NCBI RefSeq assembly: GCF_047495875.1
Contig: NC_092462.1
Span: 32,088,023 to 32,152,022 of the forward strand
DNA from: Pithys albifrons albifrons
Taxonomy: Eukaryota; Chordata; Aves; Passeriformes; Thamnophilidae
DNA: 64,000 bases
Direction of reading: 5' to 3'
Below, in pieces: positions 12,141-22,949 of this stretch. The position numbers and the translations under genes are program-made. How positions within the stretch are numbered: the stretch's first letter is position 1; every line of letters begins with the position of its first letter. Under the pieces are notes generated by a model, which saw only the letters and a program-made list of their open reading frames with translations, was not told the origin of the DNA and did not search any database.

Positions 12141-13242
12141 GTACATACCAGTAGAACAGGCAGAGGAACACCTCACTTGGGAATCTCCTCTGAAATTTCA
12201 CAGATGTGGCATAAATGGGGTTGAAGTTATCTTGAATTATGGGGTACTAGCAGTACCTGATCAGCTCCTCTGTGGTTAGATGGCATCTCGGAAGTGTCCC
12301 AGTCTTCTTTGAAGGTCTGTGATGCCTGCATGGTGGAGTCAGATCCCATGAGACAGAACTAGCATTTGCTGAGGGTGTGAGGTTTGACATCTGTTTAAGA
12401 GCTGTGTTGTGGCAGAAGAAACTGTATGTGCATTCTTACACAGCTTAAGTGGTACAATTGATTGAAGGCCTCTACAGACATATTAGGATGTATTCATTGA
12501 ATGCTTCAATGCTATTGTAAAATGTTAAAGATTCTAGCTAAGACTCGCATCTGTTAAGTTCCCTCCTCTTTTGAAGTTTTGAATTATTCATGTTACTGCA
12601 GTCTGGATTTCTTCTGATGTTACATGGTAAGTGAATACTTCCCAAAAGGTAAACTACGGGGGTAGATGAATATTGAAAGATGGAGCCTATATAAACAACA
12701 ACTCTTCAGGAAGCCACTGACGCAGGAGAATTCAAATCTAGTTCTTGATCTGAATTGAGATTTCTTTCTGTTGAAGCTGTTGGGGGAGTGTTGTCATGTT
12801 CTCCATTGCTTAGTTTGAGAAGAATCACATGCATGAGTGAAAATAACTGTTTCAAAGATCTTTAGTAAAGATATTACTATCAGGACAGTAGAGTTCAGTT
12901 AGTATTTGTGATATGGGATTTTGTAAGTTGGGTTTGGACTGCTCTGACTAGTCAGACAGGTGGAAAGACAGTACCGAGAAATCCACGTTTTGGTGTGGGT
13001 TGTTGGAACAAGAGATTTGAGGTTATTTTTGAGATGCAGCCAAGAGCAGGCTTTGCATTTCTGACCAGTTTTGAAACTGAATTTTTGATAGTGGTCAGTA
13101 CAATAGTGCTGCTTCTTCTGGGCCTTCTGGCTCTTCTAGAACTTTGTCAATGACTGACTTTGTAGAGCTACCCGTCATCTATTCCTAGTGCTCTGCTGGC
13201 ATATAGTTTTCTTTTAAAACTGATGTTGATCTGCTGATAGTG

Positions 13243-13296
13243 TGCTAAGTCTGTCAGTACTGCAGGAACTACAGGCTATGCTAAGTCTGTCAGTAC
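13243..13296. repeat. Short direct repeat
   Basis: The 18-bp word tgctaagtctgtcagtac occurs at 13243-13260 and again at 13279-13296, with an unrelated 18-bp spacer that includes ctgcaggaactacaggc. It is a small local duplication with no recognised function. Confidence 0.8.
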
Positions 13297-13392
13297 CATT
13301 TAATGTCTGGACTTCAAACTCTGAAGACTGAAACAGCTCAGCCTTCCCCTTTTTATCTCCATATACTCCTCTTTACCTCTTTTCTGGTGTAG

Positions 13393-13458
13393 TTTTTCAA
13401 TAAGTGGAGTCCTTACCATGACAATGAGGGAACTGAATCAGTTGCTGAAGAATACAAG
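13393..13458 (+). CDS. Candidate internal coding exon (unidentified)
   Basis: This is a 66-nt segment, exactly 22 codons. It follows a strong pyrimidine tract (cctctttacctcttttctggtgtag) and is followed by AAG/gtaaaa. The favoured frame starts FFNKWSPYHDNEG and ends EEYK, phase 0 at both ends, which suits the phase-0 start of the candidate at 40623. A second frame (SGVLTMTMRELNQLL) is also open, so the frame is not certain. The favoured peptide is hydrophilic and acidic. No family is recognised. Chance occurrence is possible. Confidence 0.25.
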
Positions 13459-14416
13459 GTAAAATTAGTTTTCAGATAGAAACATCAAGAAATGAAAGGA
13501 TGATATAAGCTCTATGCGGTACAATAAAGCGAAGACATCTTTTATAGCCATCAAACTAGGTAGCTAAGTTGGAGAAAATCCACAAAGAGAATGGAAAGCA
13601 TGACTGAAAACGGAATGGTGAAAAAGGTTGGTGAGTTGGTAGGACAGACTGAAAGTCCCCTGAGTCAAAGAGGTAGTACAAAGCGTATTAAATCTGGGGG
13701 ATTCTTCATTTAATTTTCCAGAAAATGAAACTGTGTTGGAGATTTCACAACAGTTCTGAAGTTGTGAAAATTCATTTCAAAATGGAAAACTAGTTAGATT
13801 TCACTTCAAAAACTAGATAAGAAAAAATGGTCCCTTCTATAAGCATGTCTTAAGACTGTGAAGAGCTATATAGACCCTGGAACCCAGAGAGGAAAAGGGT
13901 AAGCTTGAAAGGTGGAAGATTCCACCTCCCAAGTGGATGGAACCACATTTCACGGTTCTTGGAGTCCCTGTAATAAGAAGCCTGCTTTTGGAGATGAGTA
14001 TGAGATATGGAAGAACAGGGCAGGTAAATCAGCCTCTTGTAGTAGAAATCCCAGCAGTGAAGGGAGAACAGCTGACATCAACATTGAACTTTGAAAAAGC
14101 CAACAAGCTTGGAATCTGTTGTGTAAAAACTTCTGGGATCATGGTAAAAATGTGTTGCCCCTCACCTGACATCTCACTAAAGGAAATAAAAAGGTTTTAA
14201 TCCCCAAAGAAAGATTTGTAATATAAACTTTTTCTTTCCTCTGCTGCTAGCCCTGGGAAGCGTATTCCAGAATGCTGTGTATCAGCCTGCTAATGCAGTA
14301 GTGGAAAGGGAGGGATCTTTTTTTGTTTATAAGTTTCTAAGGCAACATTCAATGAATGAAGATTATTTTTAAAAATACCTTCTGTCATTATAACAGCTGC
14401 TTGTTTGCTTTGCCAA

Positions 14417-14419
<3 letters not shown>
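13459..14419. other. Non-coding stretch with a tempting but unsupported frame
   Basis: An open frame at about 13912-14094 ends in a donor-like site (GGGCAG/gtaaat near 14025), but there is no good acceptor before it. A strong pyrimidine-AG site near 14251 opens a frame of about 40 codons beginning LGSVFQNAVYQPANAVVERE. It lacks a donor, and its phase would only follow 8696-8791. Neither is called as a gene. Confidence 0.4.

Positions 14420-14468
<49 letters not shown>
14420..14468. repeat. (TA)n microsatellite
   Basis: About 24 uninterrupted TA units. It is likely to be length-polymorphic and prone to slippage or cruciform extrusion. Confidence 0.97.
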
Positions 14469-14469
<1 letters not shown>

Positions 14470-17400
14470 TATGTGCCTAGTGAAGGGAAAGTTCCCTATG
14501 GGGTGTTGGAGTGAAAGGACTTAAGCAATATTTCAAGTAAAGCACAGAATGTTAGTGATAATGAGAACTGGCAAAATTCTTACTTTGGATCACAGACTGT
14601 ATTCTGTGCTACTGAATATACTTGCATAGGGCTAAATAAATCATCACCCCATCTTTCCAAGACCCATGCTGTTAAGTAGCAGATGCAGTACTAGAATTGA
14701 GAGAATAATTATGGATTTCTAAGGGTGAGAAATGCAGGCTCTATGCAGCAGCAGCTGCCAGCTGTTGCAGATGTACCACAGTGGTCAGAGGGTTGGCTGT
14801 GTAGACATATCTGCGTTGGGTTATCATTAGGAGATGTTTTGGGTGTAACTGATTTTGCTATGTCATATCTTCAGATTTGCAACATGATAAATTCTAAATG
14901 AAATATGGTCTATATAGAAGATCTTATATTTCTTGCATACCTTTGTAATGTACCGTGGGATTCTTATCTTTTATCAACAAAGATAATCATAGTAGTGTCC
15001 AGGATTCTAAGCATGAGCAATGAAAGTTAATTTATCAAACACCTTGAAAATAGAAGAAAATGATACATATTTTTGCAGGATGCTACAGCATGGTTCTTAT
15101 AGATCTTTCAAAAAACTAAACAGAGAATTTCTTTGGTATCTCTATAGTTAGAAGATTTAAAGTAAGATTGACTCTTATAGGCTGCAGTACTACTGCATAG
15201 TTAGTCCTGAACATAAGATACAATTTTCTCAAGCCCATGTGCAACACTGGAGTTTTTAATCTCATGCCTTTGGGCCTTATATCAGACCAGGAGACTGCAA
15301 AGTCACTTTTACCAAGTCTGACTCAGCAACTTTGTTTGGAAAGTCTGCATTGTTAGTATTCTGAGTACATTATGGTTACATCATACACTACTCTAGTATC
15401 TGTTTTTGTCAATTCAGTAATATAATGTACTGGCATCAATGTCTATAGTTGAGGATGATGTTCTCCAAGGTAGAGGCCTATGAGGTAGGCTTTTTTCTAC
15501 ATCTTGATGAATATGGTAATCCATTTCCTACAACCTACATGACTATATTTTTCTGGAAAGAAGGCGGTAGAAGAAAATATCTAAATCTGCATTTAAATTT
15601 ATAATTGCATAAGATGTATATATCAAAGTCAGCTTTTACTGAATTCAGCTTGTTCTCTGCTTCCTCCTCTCCCTGAAGCCTAGATACCTATCCAGTCCTG
15701 CTTGGGACAGGTCTTTCTGCTGGAGCTGCAACTTTAACCACATCCACTGAAATTAGATGTAGGGTTTTTCTCAAATTCTGATGCTTTCCATTCTGTAGAG
15801 TGCACTTGTCATCTGAAGGGAATCAGAAAAGCCACTTGGCTCCTGGATATGTAGCCAAAAGAAAAGGAACTCACTAGTAATAGTGCCCAAAATCTGTTAA
15901 TTGACTGGAATAAATGGGTTATGAAAAATACAGGAAGATAAGTGATGGTTGAAGCTTGTAAATATATAGGAAATATCAAGTGATGGAACATAAACAGTAG
16001 CACTGAGGGAGAAGCTGTGTGAGCAGAGCTCATTTGAGTAGCTTTATACTTTTTGCCACTCACAGGAATAAGAATAAAAAACTGCACCAGAGCTCTGTAT
16101 TTACACTTCACAATTCAGTCACACCTGAATTCTGCTTAACATGGTTGAATCATGGTCACCTAATGCTTAGTCTTCTTAAGTCGGGAAAGACATTGCAGAT
16201 TTGTAGAGGAACAGCTGTTTAGTAAAATGAAAAATGTAGCACAGGTCTAGAAAAATATTTTATTTTGTTAATATATGGGTGATCATCAGATAAAAGGTTT
16301 TTATTCATAAATGTTAAAGAACATACTTATCTATTTAAAAAGGAAGAGAAAACAAATAACAGAATCCTTTTCCCTTTGCAACATCAGGGAATAAACTTAA
16401 AACTTAGCAAAAATAATTACTAAAAAAAATGGGACTAAGCGTGTTTTGTATGAGGCCTGTCCTGAGCCTCTTTTGTTGACTCTCCTAGCACCCTAATTTA
16501 ACATGGAATTGCTTATTTACTGCACATTTGGGTAACACACAATAATTGTTCATGAAAATTCTTTTTGCTAATGAGTTTTCTGTCACTTGATCTAGTTTTT
16601 TTCTCTATATTAATATGCCCTGTGTTTTAGGGCATCCTGAATGTACCAAAGTAATGCTGACAAATGAGGTCATTCAACTGTAAAGTTCTCCTTGTGATCC
16701 CTGCTTCTTCATTATGGCTTACATTATCACAGTACTTCTAATTTAAGCTTTCACATTTTTGTAGAAGGGAATAAGATGGGAGAAATATTACTGTCTTAAA
16801 TTATATAGCCCAGAGGCAAGGAAAATAAGCATGGAATAAAGCAGGATCTTAGACACACAACCACTACAGCTAATTGCAGCCAGGCATAAGTTAAGCGAGA
16901 CCTCACAAGGTAACTATGAGGGCAACTACTAAATTGTTAAATGCATTGAAGAATTTTAAAGTAAAGAAAGTTTTGAAATGTACAAAAGCTTTTTCTTTTT
17001 TTTTTTTATCTCTTCCCTCCACCCTCTCCAGATGAGAGGAGAAGGAAGGATACAATCCAAGTAAAATAGTTCCACTGTATCTGTAAAACAAAGAGAGAAA
17101 ATATGGTTTTAATAGTTTCCCATTTAAAAGAATTTATACAGATTAGAGTGCTACCAGATCTCTTGTACTGATGGTATAGGTATTTCATACAAAACACAGC
17201 TAGAAAACTATCAGAATATAATATCAGTGTGTGCTATTAAATGTGAATAAGTATGCATTGAGGGCAGCTCAAAACTAAATTTCACTAATATTGATAAGAG
17301 CTTACAGAATAGAGTAATAGAAACAACACTAGGAAAAGGGATATTTTCCTAGGATAAGAAGGTTTGTGAGGAGTTAGTGCTGGAAACACAGTACTTTTGT

Positions 17401-17944
17401 CTGCTCTCTTTGCTCCCATATTTGGCTAGAGGTTTTTACCAAAACAATTAGTGTATAACATGAAGAGAACTCTTTTCTAGCCCAGCAGAAAATGTATATT
17501 ATGTGTTTTGCAGTCAGCTAAAGTGGTAGTTGACCTTAGGATCTTTATCAAGCTCATATTTCCATGATTATTCTGCTTGATAGTCATGCACTGTCTTGAT
17601 TTACAAGCTAAATCATTGCAGTCAGTGAAAATTACTAAAATATCTAAAAGAAAAAACCAAACCCAAGACAGTAAAGCCTGACTAGAATAACTCACAGTGA
17701 AAGTAGCAGAGAATCCCCCATAAAGCCAGAACTAGCTGGTATGTTATAATGCATAAGCTAGAGCAACTGAAGGCCAGTAGCTGATACTAATCCTACCAAA
17801 GGTCAAGTGAGTTCAGTACTAGAGCTTCTCTTTCATTACTGCTACTGCAGCCCACAACTGGTCTTTTCACATCGTAAAATTACTGAATTTGGAACAAAAA
17901 AGTAAGGCTATTTTCTGGGCTGCATAATTACATTGTCACTATCA
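14469..17944. other. Non-coding stretch
   Basis: AT-rich sequence without a supported gene or repeat. Pyrimidine-AG sites near 15700, 16488 and 16631 have short open frames behind them, but donors or phases do not agree with the other candidates. Confidence 0.55.
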
Positions 17945-18133
17945 CAGGATTGTTAGAGTTGCAAAAGGTTTCCTTGAGAGGTTGATGCCCTGAGCCTGTC
18001 AGTGTTCAAGAGGCCTTTGGACATTTCCCTTAATAACATGCTTTAGCTTGGTCGGCACTGGATTGATCGGGCAATTGGGCTAGATGATTGTTGTAGGTCC
18101 CTTCCAACTGGAAAAGTCTATTTTATTGTATTA
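17945..18133 (+). mobile_element. CR1 LINE 3' fragment
   Basis: The block containing gtcagtgttcaagaggc, ttaataacatgcttta, gggctagatgattgttg and taggtcccttccaactg is the 3' untranslated end of a bird CR1. It closes with a degraded attct-type tail (tctattttattgtatt). It is 5'-truncated and on the plus strand. No target duplication was found, as is usual for CR1. Confidence 0.9.
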
Positions 18134-18614
18134 TAAACTAGAAAGGAAAAGGCTATAGCTACACACACTGCAGATGACATTGTCACATGCAGTGGCAATC
18201 AGGCACTGCCCAGACCAGGCAGCAAGAGGATCCAAATAGCCTCACTAGGTATCTTAGGCCAACTAGCTTTCTCACTAACAGCCCATTGTTTCTGCATCAT
18301 GCAGAATTTCAGAATCTTAGTGCAGATTGGATGCAAACTGCTTTAAAATTCCCAGGGAAAAATCTGGTCAAGAACTTTATCCAGAAAAATATGCAGAAGC
18401 TGGTATTTTGCAAGCTTTCATGGTTCTGACAAAAGCATTGTATGTGATGAGTCGTTCTAGTCTCTGTGGCTTCGCAGGAAGTCCTTATCTTTTAAGTAAA
18501 TTATAGTAGACTTCAGAACTGCTTCATATGAGTACCAAATGAAGTTCAGCAGAATGTTGCTTCCCCCTCAAAGAGTTCATGGCAGTGTAAATTTTTTAAT
18601 GCTTGTAATGCTTG

Positions 18615-18649
18615 TGTTCACCTCTGACTACTCGAGTCAGAGGTGAACA
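18615..18649. repeat. Perfect hairpin, 15-bp arms, 5-nt loop
   Basis: The arm tgttcacctctgact (18615-18629) is the exact reverse complement of 18635-18649. The loop is actcg, and the centre actcgagt is itself palindromic. Such a perfect, GC-balanced inverted repeat is conspicuous in AT-rich surroundings. It could be a recent local inversion-duplication, a relic of a palindromic element end, or a structured RNA stem. No known family is recognised. Confidence 0.9.
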
Positions 18650-20377
18650 TATCAAACCCAAATTGCTTACAATCTAAATAGAAATAAAATTTTGTCCTCC
18701 TACATATACCCACAGAAATTTCAGAGTTGGAAGAAAAATGTAGAAACTAGATGAAATTACACAAGATGTGCTGGTGGATGTGGGTGTGACTTTTTTGAGA
18801 ATTTAGTGACCTGAATTATCCTTCTCCCCCCTCAGGCCAGTACAACACTGAATGTACTTATTTTATTATGGTAATTCACAACATCAATAATTGACTTAAA
18901 CTGCAAGTGAATATAAATGTGTGCTAAGATTGAACTATGTAAGACAGACATTCATTTTTATGTGGGTAGTTTTCTGCAGCAAAGGGACAGTATGAAGTGA
19001 TTTAATAGCATCAATGTTTTTAAATGTTACAGCCAAATCTTCCTAAGCTTGCTCTGTCTGAGACCTACGTCTCATAAATATTATTTTGTGTAAGTCCTGA
19101 TATAGTACTTTTATACCTTAGACTTTCCCCCCCTCCATGATTACAGCTAAAACCAGCTTAACTTTTGCATAGCACTCTCTGTCTAATAGAATGAGATAAA
19201 AATTCTCCTATTATGCATGTGTTAATGTCTTGTGTTATGAATGTCAAAGGTGTACACCATTGTTCAAACAGGAGAAAAAGTTATGGTCTGCTGGGCCTCT
19301 TCCCTCCTAAAACAAAGAAGAGTTCTACAGTTGTCTGTAAAAGGTGCAGAGCTCAATTCTAAATCATCCTACAAAACATTAAGGCTCTATTAAAGAAATG
19401 TACTCTTGCTAAGCAGCTGAAGAAAAAGCCGCCAGTCTAACTTATTCCATATAACCAAGAGGGTGATTAAATGTTCCAAATATGCAGAAGTCAAATGTCC
19501 CATTTCTGCTTTAAATCTTTTCCTTTTATAGGCTGTGGGTTATACTCCCTGCTTTGAAAACCTGGGCTGTTTAGGAACAAGAATTTATTTACAGATTTAA
19601 AAACTTGCAACTAATCTTGGATGAATAGCCTAAATTAACCTTTGGCAGAGAAGTTGTAATTTCTAAGCCAGCACATAACTGCATTTTGCATTAGTTCAGG
19701 AATATTGGGTACTTTTAGGGGTTAAGAATGAGATATTTTCCATGATTCATATCTCTTTTAGCTTGAAAAGTCAACAACTCTATTACAGTGTAACCAAAAG
19801 GGGATTTCAGTCCAAAATGTCTCATTGCTTGCAATTAATTCGGGTTCTTGCAATTAGGGTTTCCTATCACAATGCATTAATGCATGAAAGCAGCTGAACA
19901 AAGAGTAATACCACATGTTTGAACTAAAAATACCCTGTGTATATTGTTTCTGTGCAAACAGTTGTACATTTTGGTCACTGTAGATAACCTCTATGTCAGA
20001 ACAGTGGAGATGCATATAAGATACAAATTGTAGAACTCTGAGGGGATGCTTGTGTGTGCTTGGTTGTGGACTTAATCACACCCTGTCCTTTTTTGTCTTA
20101 ACAAGTATGCTGAATCCTATTATTTAAATCCGTGATAAAGTACCATAAAACTTTTAGTGATAAAATACTTAGGTAAATAGAAACAACTTTATTTTCCATG
20201 AAATAAGGACTTTGGAGCTTAGACAACTGACATGGTTCTTTAAAGAAGGTAAGAAAAAAGGCCAGGCTAGTTTAGAATGAATTCTGTCTTGCAGGCATAC
20301 CTATGGGAGAGGGGAGAAAAAACCCTCAGTTGAACATGGCATGGTTTCCAACTTGCTGAGCTCAATCTTTCTTCCAC
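18650..20377. other. Non-coding stretch
   Basis: No gene seen. A pyrimidine-rich acceptor-like site at about 18835 with a donor-like site near 18871 brackets 35 nt, but the phases do not fit the other candidates. Confidence 0.5.
20373..20377. repeat. 5-bp target duplication (left) of LTR at 20378
   Basis: The word tccac here is repeated exactly at 20981-20985. A 5-bp duplication is the rule for ERVL-type integrases. Confidence 0.8.
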
Positions 20378-20980
20378 TGTGCTGGTTTTGGCTGGGGCAG
20401 AGTTAATTTTCTTCACAGTGGCTAGTATGGGACTATGCTTTGAATTTGTGCTGAGCACGAGGTTGACAATGTAGAGATGTTTTTGTTATAGCTGAGCAGT
20501 GCTTAGACAGAGCCAAAACCGTGTCTGCTTTCTGTACTGCCACTCTGGAAAGGAAGTTGGGGATACATGGGAGGATGGGAACAGACACAGGCAGGACAGG
20601 TGGCCCAAACTGACCCAAACAATATTCTACACCATATGACATCATGCCCAGTATATAAAGTGGGGGGAAGAAGAAGGAAGTGGGGCATGTTTGGAGTGAT
20701 GACATTTGTCTTCCCAAGTATTGTAATGGGGCCCTGCTCTCCTGGAGATGGCTGAACACCTGCTTGCCCATGGAAAGCTGTGAATTAATTCCTTGTTTTG
20801 CTTTACTTCTGTGTGCAGCTTTTGCTTTCCCTATCAAACTGTTTTTGTCTCAATGCACAAGTTTTCTGCGTCTTAGGCTTCCAATTTCCCCCCCAGTCCT
20901 GCTGCTTGGAGAGTGAGTGAGTGAGTGAGTAAGTGAGTGCCTGCATGGGTTTGGTTCCTGGCTGAGGTTAAACGACAACA
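20378..20980 (+). mobile_element. Solo LTR, ERVL-like endogenous retrovirus
   Basis: This is a 603-bp element beginning TGTGCTGG and ending in CA, flanked by perfect 5-bp repeats tccac. It has the layout familiar from a common bird ERV LTR: an opening tggttttggctggggcagag, a block ending catatgacatcatgccca, a TATA box, and a closing gagtgagtgagtgagt run followed by ggctgaggttaaac. No gag, pol or env sequence and no second LTR lie beside it. It is therefore the product of recombination between two LTRs of a provirus. The short frames inside it are not viral genes. Assignment to ERVL rests on the 5-bp duplication and on general resemblance. Confidence 0.88.
20652..20659 (+). promoter_or_regulatory. 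LTR TATA box
   Basis: The word tatataaa sits in the middle of the LTR, just after the conserved catatgacatcatgccca block, where the U3 promoter of this LTR type lies. Transcription would run rightwards. Confidence 0.65.
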
Positions 20981-20985
20981 TCCAC
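20981..20985. repeat. 5-bp target duplication (right) of LTR
   Basis: Exact copy of tccac at 20373-20377, directly after the terminal CA. Confidence 0.8.
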
Positions 20986-22900
20986 TTACAAGACAGTGTT
21001 TTGTGACCCCATTGAAGAGTCTGTGTCTTTCAAGAAACTCCAGAAAACTAATTCTGATCCCCTTCCTGCTAACATACATGAGTGGCTTGCCAATGGATGA
21101 CAGCGTTATCCAAACTTAGAGTAACCTTTGGATCTCAAAAGCACTTGTTTCTAATTCCAGCCTTGTACCTTAATCTCTGTTCTCCATTTCAAAGTAAATT
21201 CCACAGAGGAAGAGTAAGAGATTATGTCTAAGGTTTTTTCTTTTTTTTTTTTTTTCAGCTCTGTAGCCCACATCTCATCCTATGTACAGTGATAGCCCTC
21301 AAGTGCCATAGTGTACTACACATGAGTCTTCATAAGTGCTGGGAACTGCTGGCAAAGTGCAACAGAATGGAGATAATACCAAGTTCCATTAGAAGATAAC
21401 AGGACTGCCAACTAACACCATTCAGTAGGTACTAACATCTTAGGCAAATGGTCTGTCTTTATTTTCTAAGCTTTAGTGCATGAAATGTGCTTAAATGCCA
21501 ACAGCCACAACTGACAGACTTGGGCTGATGCCTTTCAACTGGGGTCAATATCTCCAGTCAAATAGCTTGGACTATAAATTGCTAGTGGAAATTATGAAAC
21601 TCCATTCCTGCAAGTAATTCTCGCTCTCATCTGATGGGATGCAGTTGCAGGTGGCTGTTGGTTACCAAGTGAAACCTGCAGTCTGTGTGTGCCTTGTCTG
21701 AATAAAATGGAATGGCAATATTGGTGATAAAAACATATCCAGTTATAGCACTTGCATATAATTTATAATAGAGGATACTATAATTAAGAATTATAAACTA
21801 GGTACTTGCAAAAATTTACCTGTCATTAGATAAATATGTCATATTTTCAATAGTTCTCTCATGTCTGTTAAATTAGATAGGTTAATGGCAATATATTATC
21901 AAGCCATTACTGGTACTTGCTGGTTGTCTTTCTTCCAAAAATTAAGCAGCAATTGAATACTGACAGTGGAATAAGAGGGGCTGGATCCTACAGCTGAGCA
22001 CACAAGAAAGGCAGGAAAGAGATAGAAAAGTGTTTAGTTTCCCATCAGAAAGAAGCCAAGAGAGGAAGTTTTGAAGTACATAGTGTTAGCTACAAAGAGA
22101 CTTTCATTTGTGATTAAAGAAGCTGACTGTATTGCATCGGCTTCTGAGAAAATGGGAAACAAAAAGGGATATATTCTTTTTAATTAGGATTACAGCTAAA
22201 CTTGCTCATTAACTACTTCTAAGGGTAAAGGCTGACTGTTGGAGCCAGAAAGAGTGATGATATATGAGTACTTCTTTTACTTATTTCAAACATGGTCTCT
22301 GCTTTTAACAGTATTATTTTTTCCCTTTTGAGAGTGAGACAATAGTAAAATGTATGTGCCAATGGAAGAATTTGCATTGTGGAAGGACTTGCACTCAATA
22401 TCGGCAGGCAACTAGAGGCAGTTCTGAAATCTCATTTGTGCTCATTTGTGTTTGTTTACTGACGACAAAGAAGCAAACAAAAGCTGTGTGCTAGCAAATT
22501 TTTTATTTGTACTTTTGCCAAGACATACTTGTTTATGTACTCTCTCTGTACCAGGATTTTCAGTAATGATGGCATTAAGCTGTACCCTCTTCTCCCTTTG
22601 GTTATAACTAGCAAGCTCATATATTTTTATTTAAATTGGCTATTTTAGAAATACTGATATCAGTTAAAACAGCTTCTCTTTTTTAGAAGAATATCATAAT
22701 TGTGTGAGCAATCCAAAAATTCAGACTGCAAAAAGATCTTGTAATGTAGAGGTAGAGAAAAATATATATCTTAATTTCACAAGATATAAAAGAATTCTGT
22801 GTTTCTCCCTCCTTTTGCCTCCATAGTTTGTATGGACAAATTTTAGTGTACTGATTTTGCCCAGGATCTTTAAGGTTCTGAATTCTGGATTGATTATTTG

Positions 22901-22901
<1 letters not shown>
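20986..22901. other. Non-coding stretch
   Basis: A long T run followed by CAG (about 21238-21258) opens a frame of about 46 codons that ends near 21400. It resembles no protein and has no donor. Nothing else was recognised. Confidence 0.5.
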
Positions 22902-22936
<35 letters not shown>

Positions 22937-22949
22937 TCTATTTATTTAT
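22902..22949. repeat. (ATTT)n microsatellite
   Basis: About twelve tetranucleotide units with a single interruption (ctat) near the right end. Confidence 0.95.

Noticed and set aside
14252..14371. Strong acceptor with a frame of about 40 codons (LGSVFQNAVYQPANAVVERE)
   Set aside because: There is no donor. It could be an alternative last exon after 8696-8791, but there is no independent support.
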